The translations under genes and the position numbers were made by a program. The notes beneath the pieces were generated by a model that was given only the letters and a program-made list of their open reading frames with translations, did no database searches and had not been told where the DNA came from. 64,000 nt of DNA, taken from Blasia pusilla. Its lineage: Eukaryota; Marchantiophyta; Marchantiopsida; Blasiales. The stretch spans positions 17,422,001 to 17,486,000 of the forward strand of contig CM114274.1 of the NCBI GenBank assembly GCA_050084515.1, given 5' to 3'. Shown one piece after another: positions 25,480-36,600 of this stretch (its first letter is position 1; every line of letters begins with the position of its first letter).

Positions 25480-25960
25480 AATCAGGGGGCGTCCTTTCCA
25501 GTTGCATACCGATTGGAGCATGTTGGGGCTTGGAGCCGTGCTCACCCAACATGACGTTGATGGTAGAGAGTTCGTGGTGGCTTAGGCTAGTGGCTCGAAT
25601 AACATTGTAGAGTCAAAGTATAGCTCATATGAGGGTGAGTGCTTGGCTGCAGCGGGGGCTGTCGCACATTTCAGATGTTATCTATTCGGAAATCCCTTTA
25701 CCATCATTATTGATCATCAATCACTTAAGTGGTTGATGGAGTCCGACAAGCTTACAGGGAAGCTTTTGTGGTGGGCTCTTTTGTTGCAAGAGTATGACTT
25801 CCATGTGGTGCATAGACTTGGGACGCTCAACCAAGATGTAGATGGTTTGACCTGTAATCCATGCTCGAGTCATCGAGATGCGACTAGAGCTCGTTTGCAT
25901 GATGAGAGTGATGAGGAGTTGGTGCCAGGATGGCATGCGTCAGCCTACTTGGGCTTGTTG
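25480..25960 (+). pseudogene. Copy 1 RNase H and spacer
   Basis: PFQLHTDWSMLGLGAVLTQ opens a Ty3-type RNase H1 domain. IIIDHQSLKWLMES follows at about 25710-25750, then VHRLGTLNQDVDGLT. Frame 25643-26194 is open through the spacer to integrase. It has one stop upstream (AxASGSNN). Confidence 0.8.
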
Positions 25961-25999
25961 GCTATGGAGAGCAAGATTTCTGAGATTTTGATGGCGAGG

Positions 26000-26867
26000 T
26001 CTCATGGAGAGTCCTTAGATCCAGAGGCTGGTGAGCAGACCATAGGTGGTCGAGATATTCATGACGATGGAGTGGTCTTGGAGTACCTACATATTGGCAA
26101 CATCACGAGCATAGTGGGTGCTAGAGAGCGGGATCGAATCCTACAGCGAGCCACATGGTTCCAATGGGAGGGAAGACATGTGTTGCGAGTGTAGGAGGAT
26201 GGTAGAGTACTGCGTGTAGTGCCTCATCCTTTGCGGAGAACATGTTTGGTACGTCATGCTCACGAGGAGTTCGGTCATTTTGGAGTGAAGCAGATGTACA
26301 GCTTGCTCTAGATTCAGTATTGGTGGCGAGGCATGAAGACTGACGTTCAACAGTTTGTTGCTAGATGCATGGTGTGTGATCAAGTCCGAGCATCGTTCAA
26401 TGCTCCGACTCCACAGATGCATCCACTTCCGATCATGGGTTTAGGTTATAGATGGAATTTGGATTTGGAGGACCTTTTCCTTTGACGGAGCGCCATAGTC
26501 ATTATGTGTTGGTGATGGTCGAGCACTTCTCGAAGTGGATAGAATTGGTTGCATTTCCTGACAAAAAGTGAGGGAGTAGCGTATGCCTTCCTAGATCGAG
26601 TGTTGAGTCATTACGGCGCATGAGTTGAGGTGTTGACAGACTAGGGTACGGAGTTCCACGGGGAGTTTCAGGCCTTGTGTGATCAGGCACTGATTGACCA
26701 ATGCATTACTTTGCGAGATCATCCTGAGGTGGATGGACTAGCGGAGCGAGTTGTGCAGATGATGAAGAGAGGACTACGTAAGTATGGCTTATAGAGAGGT
26801 CACCTAGGAGATTGGGACCTTAAGTTGCCGTGGTTGGCGATGGGATACAATCGTTAGTCGCCTTCTT
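26000..26867 (+). pseudogene. Copy 1 integrase, N-terminal and core part
   Basis: HAHEEFGHFGVK with ARCMVCDQ gives the H2C2 zinc-binding module (about 26250-26385). The core begins GLGYRWNLD, and EHFSKWIELVAF is at about 26522. The second catalytic position reads LTD-stop-GTEF (about 26632), so Asp is kept but the adjacent Gln codon is TAG. The text breaks off at 26867 after LAMGYN and continues on the other strand. Confidence 0.8.
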
Positions 26868-27571
26868 CTCATCCATGTCACAGACACAAGTCAGAATGTA
26901 GAACTACCTACTCTATGTACATGTGGGACACATCCATCGTCCCTGAGGAACCCTAGTGAGAGGTGGCGTCAAACATGTCATATGCCATCCTCTCAAACAT
27001 CCATCTCAGACTAGCATAATGACTGCACTACGGGCGAAACCACACAACATACACCGCAAGCCTACAACAACTATTGCTAAGCTCGGATCAATTGTACAGT
27101 CAATGTTCGGAAGATGACATGTCGCACAGTTACGCACATGATCCTTCCAAACCATACCATCGCGTCCCTCCAATAAGAGGACATTGGACGGCAAAACCTC
27201 ACGCACTCTCAAGATGGTGCACCCTGCAGTCACATCCAACGTCGTGGGTCTCGTCTGCTGCAAGTAGACATAGTCTCCTTGATGAAACCTCCGGATAGTA
27301 TGTTGATAACCACCTTCTCGAATAGTCGCATACCTCAACGTATCCCGATGTTGCGCAATCGCCAAGTTCTCAAACGCCATGGGCGTCACTCTCCAAAACA
27401 AATAAGCCCTCTAAGAACATGTTCGCATCCATACATCAGAGTCATCAAGGTTTAACACCTCACCAACATCTCGACGAATGGCCGTAGTTAAATCTTGCTC
27501 TCGGCCATGAAGCAACAAGTACGGTGAGAAAGACGCTAAGGATGCCTGCTAAACCACCAGCTAAAGGTCGA
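26868..27571 (-). mobile_element. Inverted segment of copy 1: integrase tail and PHD finger
   Basis: Read on the minus strand from 27560, the translation resumes where the plus strand stopped (QASLASFSPYLLLHGRE, then MAFENLAIAQHRDTLRYAT). It continues through the SH3-like tail (TILRVREVLPSNVLLLEGRD) to the PHD finger and its stop at 26913. An internal inversion of about 700 bases explains this. The broken ends lie near 26867 and 27571. Confidence 0.88.
26913..27053 (-). pseudogene. Copy 1 PHD finger at the polyprotein C-terminus
   Basis: The minus-strand reading is CMLCG, nine or so residues, then stop-DGC, LRGWHMTC, GRWMCPTC and a final stop. The spacing C-x2-C, (C)-x2-C-x4-H-x2-C, C-x2-C fits a PHD finger. 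The third Cys codon has become TGA. The same domain ends copy 2, so it was part of the family's polyprotein. Confidence 0.8.
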
Positions 27572-27698
27572 TTGGAGATATTATGGTACTTCTTGTCTCG
27601 TTTTTTGGATGCCATGAGTTAGCATAGGATTGTGCGTGTTTGTGTGTGTTTTTGGTGACAACGATGTATCTTGTGTAGCGATATGTATGCGCACGACA
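27572..27698 (+). repeat. Stray LTR 3' end before the 3' LTR, copy 1
   Basis: TTGGAGATATTATGGTAC to GCGCACGACA repeats the last 127 bases of the LTR (compare 21504-21630). It is followed by AC and then the start of the 3' LTR (TGTC). Copy 2 has the same arrangement at 41025-41164. Confidence 0.8.
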
Positions 27699-27700
27699 AC

Positions 27701-28168
27701 TGTCAACGTGTAGTTTATGCAGGACATCGCTGACAAAGGAGATCTAGTAGAGCACCTTTTTTAGTAGTGGAGGACAAGTACAGTAGGTCAAGGATGACAT
27801 GTTGAGGCCTCGAGAAACCTGAGAGAACAAGTTTCCTCTTCGTTTCGGCTCATTTGGAGCCATATTGAGGAACTTACTATTTTAGGTAAGTACCATTTTA
27901 AGTATATGATCAACTTTCTATTTTTGATAAGTAGCCCTTGACCTCCCACATTAGGTGAAGAGCCAAGGAGGTGACTTGGGGGCATAGGTTACCCCCAAGT
28001 CACAGAACTATGGTGCTGTGAGAGAGATTGGATCTTATTTTATTGGAGATATTTTGGTACTTCTTGTCTTGTTGTTTGGATGCCATGAGTTGCATGGGAT
28101 CGTGTGTGTTTGTTTGTGTGTTCGGTGACAGCGATATATGTTGTGTAGCGATGTGTATGCGCACGTCA
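27701..28168 (+). repeat. Copy 1 3' LTR with internal deletion
   Basis: Starts TGTCAACG, shares GAGATCTAGTAGAG and TCATTTGGAGCCATATTGAG with the other LTRs, lacks about 200 bases after GGCATAGGTTACC, and ends GCGCACGTCA. The first 40 bases differ from the other LTRs. Confidence 0.75.
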
Positions 28169-29390
28169 TGAGCAAAACCTCAAAAATTAATGACTCCTTT
28201 TTGGATCCGAACCATCAATACTTGAATAAAATTAGGATTTTTAAATTTTTCATCTTGTCCAACTTTTCCATCTTGAGCTGAAATCTGGCCCACATGGTCT
28301 CCAAGGTGCATCTTGTACTCTTGCCAAGTTTCACCTTGAATGGAGTTGGGTCATTTAGCGAGTTTGAACTCTCAACGTGCGGTTTGTGCATTGCACTTTC
28401 TTACAGCAGGATTATGATCCATGATCAAAAGATGCTTATTCACTTGACATTTCTCAACTTGTGGGTTAAATAAACCTTCCATAGAATCTCAACCTACCAA
28501 GAATTCACACGGATCAAGTCAAGAACGCCTCTAGTAAGGACAAGGACATATATGGTTGCATGGAAACAGAAAAGTCCATCCATCGGACGGACATGTCGAA
28601 GGACATGCCCAACCCACACATGAGCCCGAAGACCGTCCTAGGTCAGGTTGTGGGCCATGCAACGGGTGCGGGCTCCGATGCGGCCCTGAGGTACCCGGGC
28701 CCGCATGGACATATTCGTAGAAACGGACTTTGTCTGTGTGCAACCTTGGGAGGAAGTGGAGGTGGGAGGAGGAAGAAACCAAAAGGTGTGGTTCACGAAG
28801 GCAAGTGGGAGGGATGAGAAAGAAGGGGGAAATGGGGCCCATATGGACAAGTCCTTTCTAGGATGGACATAATTCCATAGACATGGAATGGCCACCTCCC
28901 CGCATACAAACTTTGTTCATATGCAACCTTGCTTGATTGGGCCTTGGGCGGGCTAGTGTGAACCATGCACAGGCTTGACGCTTATCATGAGTTGGCTCAA
29001 CATAGGCCAGTAAGGGTTTGATGTGAGCCAAGTGCAAGCCATGCGGGCTAGAAAATAGTGGCAAGAACTAATGGCAAGTTGCTAGGTTGGCTGAGTCCGA
29101 GTCTATAATGCGGGCGGGGCAGGTGCGAACATGTTTGTTCTTGGGAAGGACATAAGTCCATAGGGTGCGTAACCTTGCCCATCTCAACTTTGACTTGAGC
29201 TTGAGTTTAAGCCATTTAAATGATTTTGTTTGTTTAAGGATTTTTCCTATTCCCTTAGTTTTGGGCAAATTTTCTTCCTCTTTGGGGAACTCCTCTCCAA
29301 GGTTTTCCTTGGCGCCTATTGAATTTTTTTCAACTTTTTTCTTTTTTGGGAAAATTCGCTAAAATGCCTGATAGCCCCGTCCATCCCAAT
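28169..29390. other. Unassigned repeat-like DNA with GC-rich GGACATG block
   Basis: No gene recognised. From 28540 to 29150 the text is rich in GGACATG and GGCCC and resembles in style the LTR-like block at 16808-17585. The ORFs here lie on both strands and look like composition effects. It may be a second, diverged LTR of that unknown element. Confidence 0.35.
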
Positions 29391-30500
29391 TACAATTGCA
29401 AAATGACTTGATAATGAATCAATTATGTACAAACAAACTATGACTTGATTAATTTAATTTCATGAAAATTTTCATGACTTGCGAAACCAATATAATCATA
29501 TCCTCGTTACTTAGTAAGTAATTAATAGAGTCATATATATGAACTATTACATGATTTATATGAAATAGGTAAAAATTATAAATTAGATCTATTTGAAATT
29601 TAAAAGTACCATAACAAAATTGGTATGAGATGTAATAGGAAGAAAATTTTAATATGAATATTACAATTGAGCTCAAATTTTTGATTGAATAAAATATGCT
29701 TTTGGTTTGATAGAATTTAGAGATAGGGATCATTTTCCATGATAAAAACCTCCAATAAATATTTTTGATTTTGGTTTTTATTTTCAGTCCATAGCTAACG
29801 AACTTATGATAGCATTCATTTATTTTGAAAAAATAACTACCATGAATATGAAGAAGGAAGAAGAAAAAATATTCATCAATTTGAAGACACTAGAAGAAAA
29901 TTTGGAATCTAAGACCCTTTCTTTTGTAGGTCAATGTGGAAATACAATCGTCATGTTCTTTTTTCTTCTCCTTCTGAAGGCAACACTTGTGTTGTTGTCG
30001 ATCTGGTCTATGGTGGAGTTTAATAGGAGTTCATTTTGATATCAATTGCGGCAAGATAGGAAACGCCTCTCGAGGCATTTTAGATACTATGACTTCCAAG
30101 CCTAAAGGAAAATCGCTTGTCAAGGTTTAGGGTAGAGAATGACATCTTTGCCAGGATTTTTTCAATGTGTATCCGGCGTGCACCGTGCCGAACGTCTTGG
30201 CATTGTATCTTGATATTCGTAAAGGGAATACAAGGAGGTTCTAACATTCCTATTGCTCAAGTCATATAACAGATTTGAAAATCCAATGCGTTTGGCATAT
30301 GAAGCGCATATCCAACTAGTATCATACCCATCTAGATAGCTCCTTAGAGGTCTCGTAGAGTTCATTTTGCACTCCATTTCTGAGTAGTAAGGCGTAGTTT
30401 CTCGTTCTCATTTCTAGCACTGGAGGGAACAGTTCCAGTGATTTGATTTAGAAACTTCAGTTCCGTATGCCCTTGTTTAGGGCTCCCTTATTGTTTCTGC
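29391..30500. other. AT-rich stretch, nothing recognised
   Basis: Strongly AT-rich to about 30040, with a short Lys/Glu-rich plus-strand frame at 29806-30039 that matches no family I know. Between 30050 and 30500 the text is mixed and non-coding to my eye. Confidence 0.5.
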
Positions 30501-30513
30501 AACCCGAACGGCA

Positions 30514-30822
30514 GTTCCGATTGATCCTGCTTTTGATTTTGAGAACTACATCTCTACTTCTGATGGTGAGGAAGCTAGGAAGGACACATGTGATCTCTTT
30601 TGGGAACTACAATTCCGAATGCCACCGTTCGGGCTTAGGGTTAGTGTCACGAAATGAAACCTGAGTTCTGATTGATCCTCCTTCTTATTTCAAGAACTGG
30701 ATCTCTAGTTATGATAGCGAGGAATCCGATAAGGAGGCCCGCGATATCATTTGGGAACTACACTTCCCAAAACAGTGGTTTGGGCTCAATTGTCGTGTCT
30801 GGAACCGGAACCTGAGTTCTAT
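30514..30822 (+). repeat. Two tandem 151-base units, protein-like
   Basis: GTTCCGATTGATCCTGC at 30514 recurs as GTTCTGATTGATCCTCC at 30665, and a third start is hinted at 30816. Each unit keeps a readable frame with IDP, an acidic SxDxEE patch and F/IWEL. Sequence differs by roughly a quarter between units, so the duplication is old. I do not recognise the protein. A retroelement gag or a repeat protein fragment is possible. Confidence 0.55.
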
Positions 30823-31120
30823 TGAAGATTGAGTTACAGTCAAGCTCATAAGACACATGAATTGCTACATTTGGTACTCACACGAAGTAGGGAAGCTTAA
30901 TCTTGGTTAGTCAGTTAAGCGTGATTATCTTAACCAGGGTTAGTTAATCACAGTTAGTTTAACTCGAGACTAGGGTTAGGGTTGCTTGTACATATCCTAT
31001 ATAATTGAGAAGGGGATCAGCCTCCACTCATTCTCTCATTGCAAATTTCGTTCTCCATGGTGGTATGTGTGTATAAGAGATCCATTTTCCACCAGTTATG
31101 CTTGTTTAGCAGCTTTCCAT
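30823..31120 (+). repeat. 5' LTR of a Copia element
   Basis: Inferred from TGAAGATTGAG at 30823 to the primer-binding site TGGTATCAAAGC at 31122. It contains a TATA-like CTATATAA at 30998-31005 and then a leader-type text. The left end is not confirmed because no 3' LTR is present. Confidence 0.5.
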
Positions 31121-33475
31121 ATGGTATCAAAGCGATACGAGAACATCACTTGAAATTCTTGGTGTTTGAGGACAGAAGAGAGGCAAGAGAAGGAAAAATT
31201 TCAGTTTGGGAGAAGAAAGTTTTATTCAGAGCTCAGTGGGTGCATATTTCAAGTGGAGCTTTGATTGTGATAAAACTTTGGAGGCATTTTTTAAGGCTTT
31301 CCCAATCGATTTAGCCGTCTGGGTCCGAAATGGCAAGAATGATGCCAAAGATTGGTCCTAACCGTCTTGTAGAGCTTCTCGAGAGCTTTCCAACGTACCC
31401 AAAATCGCTCGATTTTGGCATTCTAAGCTCCTGCAATAGCAATTTCAGTGTAGGAAAGTGCAATTAATGAAGAAAAGTTGTGTAGATTGCTCTCTACAGG
31501 TCAATTTTGACTAGTTCTTTCATACAGTTGATCAATTTTGGAAAATTTTAGGTTGATTTCTGTGTAGGAGTGATCTATGCTTCAATTGGAGTACTAGAAA
31601 GCTTAAAATTACGTTTTTGTGAGTGAAATCGTTCGTCATGGAGTATTCCTCAACATCAATCATAAGTAAGAAGCCAAATAAGCAGAATTACAATGTCTGG
31701 AAGTTTCGCATGAAAAAATTTCTCATGGGTCAAGAACTATGGGAGCTTGTTATAGGTGATGAGACCAAGCCTAGAAGGGCACCCAGCAAACTAAAATGTT
31801 TGCGCCTGGAACAAACGCGCAAGGCAAGTAATCCACCATATTCCAAAGATGTTGATATTCCAAAGGAGACTTGGGATGCATTGGAAAAGTCGTTCTACAC
31901 ATCTACAAAAGCCAGAAAGCTTCAATTAAAATAGCAATTGAACAAAGTGAGGAAAGGATTGTAGAGCATCAATGATTATATTTTGAGTATCACACATATT
32001 GTTGATCAGTTGAATAACATTGGAGTGACAGTAGAAGATGATGATCTGATTTTATTCACTCTTCAAGGCTTTCCAAAGGATTACAAGTCCTTTGAGACCT
32101 CTATCTCTATGAGAGAGAAGTATCCAACCTTTCAAGAGTTAGTTCCTCTGTTAGTCAGTGAAGAGATGCGCCTAGTAGGAAGCAGTAACTTATCTAGTTT
32201 GTAAGAGAGTGCGTTATTTGCAGGTTATGGATCAAACAGAGGCAGGGGTCAAGGCAAAAACTTCAGTGGTCGTGGTAGATATCAAGCATATGGAGGAAGA
32301 GACACTCAATATAACGTCGCACAATCAACTACGAACCAATAGCAGACACAATCACAAGGTGGTGATGGTGGAAACCGTTGGGGTCGAGGTCAGCAACAGA
32401 GGGTCCATGGATCTTGCAATTATTGTGGGATAAAGGGTCACTATGGAAAGTTTTTCTTCAAGAAGAAGGAAGATATTAGAACAAGAGCCTTACAGCAACA
32501 AAACTATGTAGAGCTACAACACCAAGAGCAGTACCAAGAATAACAACATTCACAAACGGAGCATCTCTTGGTCATGACTCATCATATGGGAGCAATGGTC
32601 AAGAAAGACTCGACATCAGATTGGTATATTGACTCTGGTGCATCAAATCACATGACCTCATAAGCTAAATGGTTCTGTAGTTTGGAGCCAGTGAAAGATC
32701 CTGTAATTGTGCTCACATGAGATGACACTCAACATCATATTACGCATATCGGTAAAGTTCCAATAGCATCAGATGGTATTTATGCTCTTGGAAATGTTTT
32801 CTATGTTCCTATCATTGCAAAAACCTGATCTCTGTAGGACAGATAGTAGAACAGGGTTATCAAGTGAAGTTTAACGGAGATGGTTGTTTCATTGAAACAA
32901 TGGATGACCCGACTACGATAGCCAAAGGAACTAGATGTGTGGCAAAATATTCAAAGTATATGCTTCTATGCTAATAAGTATATGTGATTCAAACAATAAT
33001 GTATGGTCAAACCGGCCAATAAGTCACAGATCTAAATGTGTGGCATAAAAGAATTGGACATAAAAATCTTCAAAGATTATAGAGTCTTTCATCATCTAAT
33101 ATAGTAGTAGGACTCCCTAAATTAGCGAGTCCTGCTATGTTAGAGGTATGTCCTACTTGTCAATTTGGAAAATAAGCTAGATTTCCTTTTCCAAAGCAAG
33201 GTAGAAGAACATCCAGGATATTAGAGTTGATCCACAGTGATGTGTGGACAGCATCACAACATAGCCTTAGTGGTTTCCAGTACTTTATTTCATTTATTGA
33301 TGACTTGTCCAGGTATTTATGGGTACACTTTTTGAAAGCCAAGTCCAAGGTATTCTCAATGTTCCAAACATTGAGAGTTCTAGTAGAGAAGTAGACTAGA
33401 GAATACATTCTGAAATTGCATTGTGATGGAGGAGGAGAGTATCTTTCAACAGAGTTTGATGATTATTTACTGGGT
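30823..33475 (+). mobile_element. Ty1/copia retrotransposon, truncated in integrase
   Basis: Gag starts at 31638 (MEYSSTSIISKK) with a UBN2-type body (WKFRMKKFLMG, then ITHIVDQLNNIGV, LVSEEMRL) broken by stops at 31932 and 31961. A zinc knuckle near 32415 reads CNYCGIKGHYGKF with the last Cys replaced. Protease has WYIDSGASNHMTS (about 32620). The GAG-pre-integrase part is LNVWHKRIGHKNLQ (33034), and the integrase core shows HSDVW and LHCDGGGEY (33417). At about 33475 the text switches to the Ty3/gypsy copy 2 leader, so RT and RNase H are missing. Confidence 0.88.
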
Positions 33476-33739
33476 GCAGTGATGGTGACGAGTGTAGATT
33501 CTTTTCATGTGTAGCATGTTGGTGGATATACGGCGCTTGCCAAGTAGGGGTCGCGTGTATGACCCGAGAGAGAGCCGCTAGGTTAGGTGAGTCAGTTGGG
33601 AGGCTCATGGTGAGCCCGAGTGTTGAGCGTGCGTGAGGCCGGGTATGTCATCACGGGATTGACGTTAGCATAGGTGAGCTAGTGAGGCGTGTGGGAGACT
33701 CTTGGTGAGTCTGAGTGCTTGAGCGGGTGAGACAAGGTT

Positions 33740-34660
33740 TGTCATCACGGCGTTCTTCCAGGGTTTGGAAGAACGGGGTAGTGCGAGCAGTGGTAGTGGT
33801 GTGACAAGGAGTGGAGTGAGATACCGAGGGGTTACCAGTGAGGAGCTCCCTCGAAATTGATCCGTGACTGGATCGTCATCACTGGACACTGGGTCTGGTG
33901 ACGAGATCACCGACAGAGACAGTAGTACTTGCAGGAGATGGATGACATGGGCCATCGGGGCATGCGTCGTTTCTCGGGTGCAGTGGGCACCATCGATTTA
34001 GATGATTTCATCTAGGAGTTCGACACATGGTGCGACTTCCAAGAGATACGGACCCCGACACAGTTCAACCCTTTCATGGCATGGAAGGGGTTGTTCCAAC
34101 ACTTGGAGGGTCCTCCGATGGATGACTACATGGAGTTTCGATCACTATACTCAGTAGAGTTCGATGCCTGGAGGATGTATTGGGCTCCAGGGTATGTGTC
34201 CACTAGTGGTCGTGAGGCATATGATGGGATTGTGAGAGGAGAGAGACCCACACCATCAGCTCGGCGACTAGATGGAGAGGAGGGCAGTGAGACAGGCGAT
34301 GTGGCAGAGACCTCGGTGGTAGAGGGCCACCCGGCCAGCCCCACAAAGTGGAGTTCTTCCGATAGTTGGGGAAGAGCTACGAGGCGTCTGACGCAATGAC
34401 AAGTCAAGAGTCTCTGAGGATTTTCAGCGACGATCGGGTGAGAGTCTGAGAGAGGCCTTCACACGCATGAGGAGGCTGATCATTGCTACGTTTGGAGTGA
34501 TTGAGGCGCAGTTAGTCCAATATTGGTACGGGGTTCTGGACCGAGAACTACGGAGGAGAGTCCGAGATGCGGTCTTTGTTTCATGCATGCAAGCCCCATT
34601 GAAGGTGGTCTTTGAGTTGTCCGAGCGTATTGAGCTCAACATGAGTGAGGAGCGGTAGTG
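33740..34660 (+). pseudogene. Copy 2 gag (capsid part)
   Basis: RRFSGAVGTIDLDDF (about 33968-34012) is followed by a TAG at 34013-34015, then EFDTWCDF. The conserved block ESLREAFTRMRRLIIATFGV (34441-34500) continues into EAQLVQYWYGVLDRELRRRV, the Retrotrans_gag pattern also found in copy 1. A frameshift lies near 34400. Confidence 0.8.
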
Positions 34661-34825
34661 ACCGCTGGATTTTCTCGAGAGTCGATGGGTCCCGAGCGGC
34701 GGTGACCCCACAGTGCCCTGGCGAGCACCGACACGGAGCGGGCGGTGTGCCGGAGAGAGCGCGAGGCGGGTACCGTGAGCCTATGAGGCAACGACCGCAC
34801 CTACATATGTTGCCCAGCAAGGACC

Positions 34826-34990
34826 GATGTGGTCTTGTTGGACGTGTGGAGGGGCCCATAGGCGAGAGAGGCGCCCACATGGGAGAGGACCACAGCGCCC
34901 CGATTGCGAGAGCCACAGAGGATGGCCCCACCACAGCACGAGTGTCACCATTGCCACAGATATGGTCACACTAGGGATAGATGTTTTGAC
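34826..34990 (+). pseudogene. Copy 2 gag zinc knuckles
   Basis: Two CCHC-like motifs lie in different frames. CWTCGGAHRRER, with the final Cys read as Arg (CGC), is near 34838-34873. CHHCHRYGHTRDRC, a complete C-x2-C-x4-H-x4-C knuckle, is near 34940-34981. A frameshift separates them. The region is absent from copy 1. Confidence 0.75.
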
Positions 34991-35615
34991 CTTCGTCAAG
35001 GGGCACGTCCAGAGGTAGGTCGAGGGCCTGGGGGCGGTCGTCTTGGAGGAGGTCAGGGAGTTCTTCCTGGACGTGGTGATAGAGGACCACCACCAGCCAG
35101 AGGAGATGGAGCAGGAGCACCAGAGCCGGCGCTTCTCTCACGCATCGATCAGTTGGAGCAGAGGATTGCTGCCATGACGATGATGCAGCTTAGGGAAGGC
35201 ACGGAGCTACGAGCAGCTAGTGTGACTCCAGTCTCTACCTCTTACCCTGACCCGGGTGAGGATCTCTCCAATATGGGATTCATGTGTAGTGCAGCCCAGG
35301 TTGAGGCAGCTGCAGTGGTGACTTGGGGTGCTGCGAGAGGCACCGAGCCATCGAGAGGTGGAGTTGAGATTGATCCACCAGAGGGGACCGATGGGCGGCA
35401 GGCCTGGGTTCCACAGTCGTTCACATTGTCGGAGGCACTACACACACCATCGATGGTGCCTCGACGACCAGCGGTGCCTACAGTTCAAGCACCTACGTCG
35501 ACGTCACGAGGAGTTGGAGTGACAACTCCTATGCCGGCTCGAGTGGAGTCAGTGTCGACTATAGTGTTGGAGGTGGCCACTAGAGTGAGTCGACTCGCTA
35601 TTTTCCGCCTTAGAG

Positions 35616-36017
35616 TTGGCGGCGTTGGGGTTGGACCACCGAGGTGTTCGATTGGCCACGTTGTGTGAGCATGGAGAGATGACTGCTTCTTGTTCAGAGG
35701 TAGTTGAGGAGGTGGTGGATTTGCCCTCAGAGCCGGTGCTTGGGACGTTCCCCATAGAGTCATGGCATGCGGCGGCGGTGAAGTTGGTAGATATGCCAGC
35801 TCGACCGGCCATAGAGCGAGCAATGGTGACACATGGAGAAGTGTTACTAGATAACCGAGCTGGAGTATTTCGCTTGGTGAGTCCGACGGGGATGGTATAC
35901 CACCCGCAGCGCGTCCTACTTGATTCGGGAGCGCAACCCTTGATGTTAGGGAAGGCGGCGTGTTTAGCGTTGGGGTTACGGAAGGCCGACATTGAGCCTT
36001 GTCCCTTCCAGATCTGA
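35616..36017 (+). pseudogene. Copy 2 aspartic protease
   Basis: An open frame of 133 codons contains QRVLLDSGAQPLMLGKAAC, with the catalytic D-S-G at about 35922-35930, and a following ALGLRKADIE. It is the retropepsin of the element. Upstream lies a 254-codon frame (34904-35668) with a short coiled region (LLSRIDQLEQRIAAM) that links the zinc knuckles to the protease. Confidence 0.8.
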
Positions 36018-36600
36018 GACCTCGATTGGGGCGTATCCCCACTCGATATATGACTCGACAGGAGATTGTTGTCAGAGTCCAGCCAGAGCATGCGACGGAT
36101 AGTGCTATGGTGCGCACACATGCAATTACGACACCAGCTGAGTCGTACAATGTGTTGGTGGGGAGTACACTGTTATATCCCCTAGGATTCATCCTTGACT
36201 TATGGGAGGAGACCGTTGCTTATCCGCCAGGATGGCGGTCAGGTGACGGTCGGATGAGTCAGTTACCCGTGCAGTTTGCGGGACGAGGTGGTCGATCACG
36301 AGGCAAGTCTGGCGGCTTTCATAGGTAGTGTTAGCTGGCCAGGAGAGTTGTTGGAGGGGAACGCACATGCGGAGGATGTCCCAGTAGCGGATAGTCCCAC
36401 GGAGAGACAGGCCATGGCGGGTGTCTCTTCCCATGTTAGCGATGCCTCTTCACCATTATGGGGTATGACTCGAGAGCTACAGACGAGTGCCGACGACCTC
36501 GTGAGGCAGGCGCGGAGTCATGTTTTTATCCCAGAGCAGCGAGAGCCACGTGGCGATCGGGCTCTTGGAGTGGAGACAATGACCCCACTAGATACCACAC
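36018..36600 (+). pseudogene. Copy 2 linker between protease and methyltransferase
   Basis: SYNVLVGSTLLYPLGF and YPPGWRSGDGR (about 36147-36250) match copy 1. The next frame begins at 36276 and contains FIGSVSWPGELLEG, parallel to FRSAITWPSDLIEG in copy 1. The function of this linker is unknown; its conservation shows it is part of the polyprotein. Confidence 0.7.

Larger units (their letters stand above)
18571..28168 (+). mobile_element. Ty3/gypsy retrotransposon with C5 DNA methyltransferase, copy 1 (decayed)
   Basis: Order along the plus strand: 5' LTR part (18571-19069), leader (19070-20760), gag N-part, an extra full LTR inside gag (20990-21630), gag, protease, methyltransferase (23150-24140), RT, RNase H, integrase, then an inverted segment (26868-27571) with the integrase tail and PHD finger, a stray LTR end (27572-27698), and the 3' LTR (27701-28168). 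Comparison with copy 2 supports every assignment. The gag zinc-knuckle part seems deleted near 22330. Stops, frameshifts and the inversion make it non-autonomous. It is more eroded than copy 2 but retains some residues that copy 2 has lost. Confidence 0.9.

Noticed and set aside
35485-36192. 235- and 190-codon minus-strand ORFs
   Set aside because: They are antisense shadows of the gag-protease region of copy 2, whose plus-strand frames carry real motifs.
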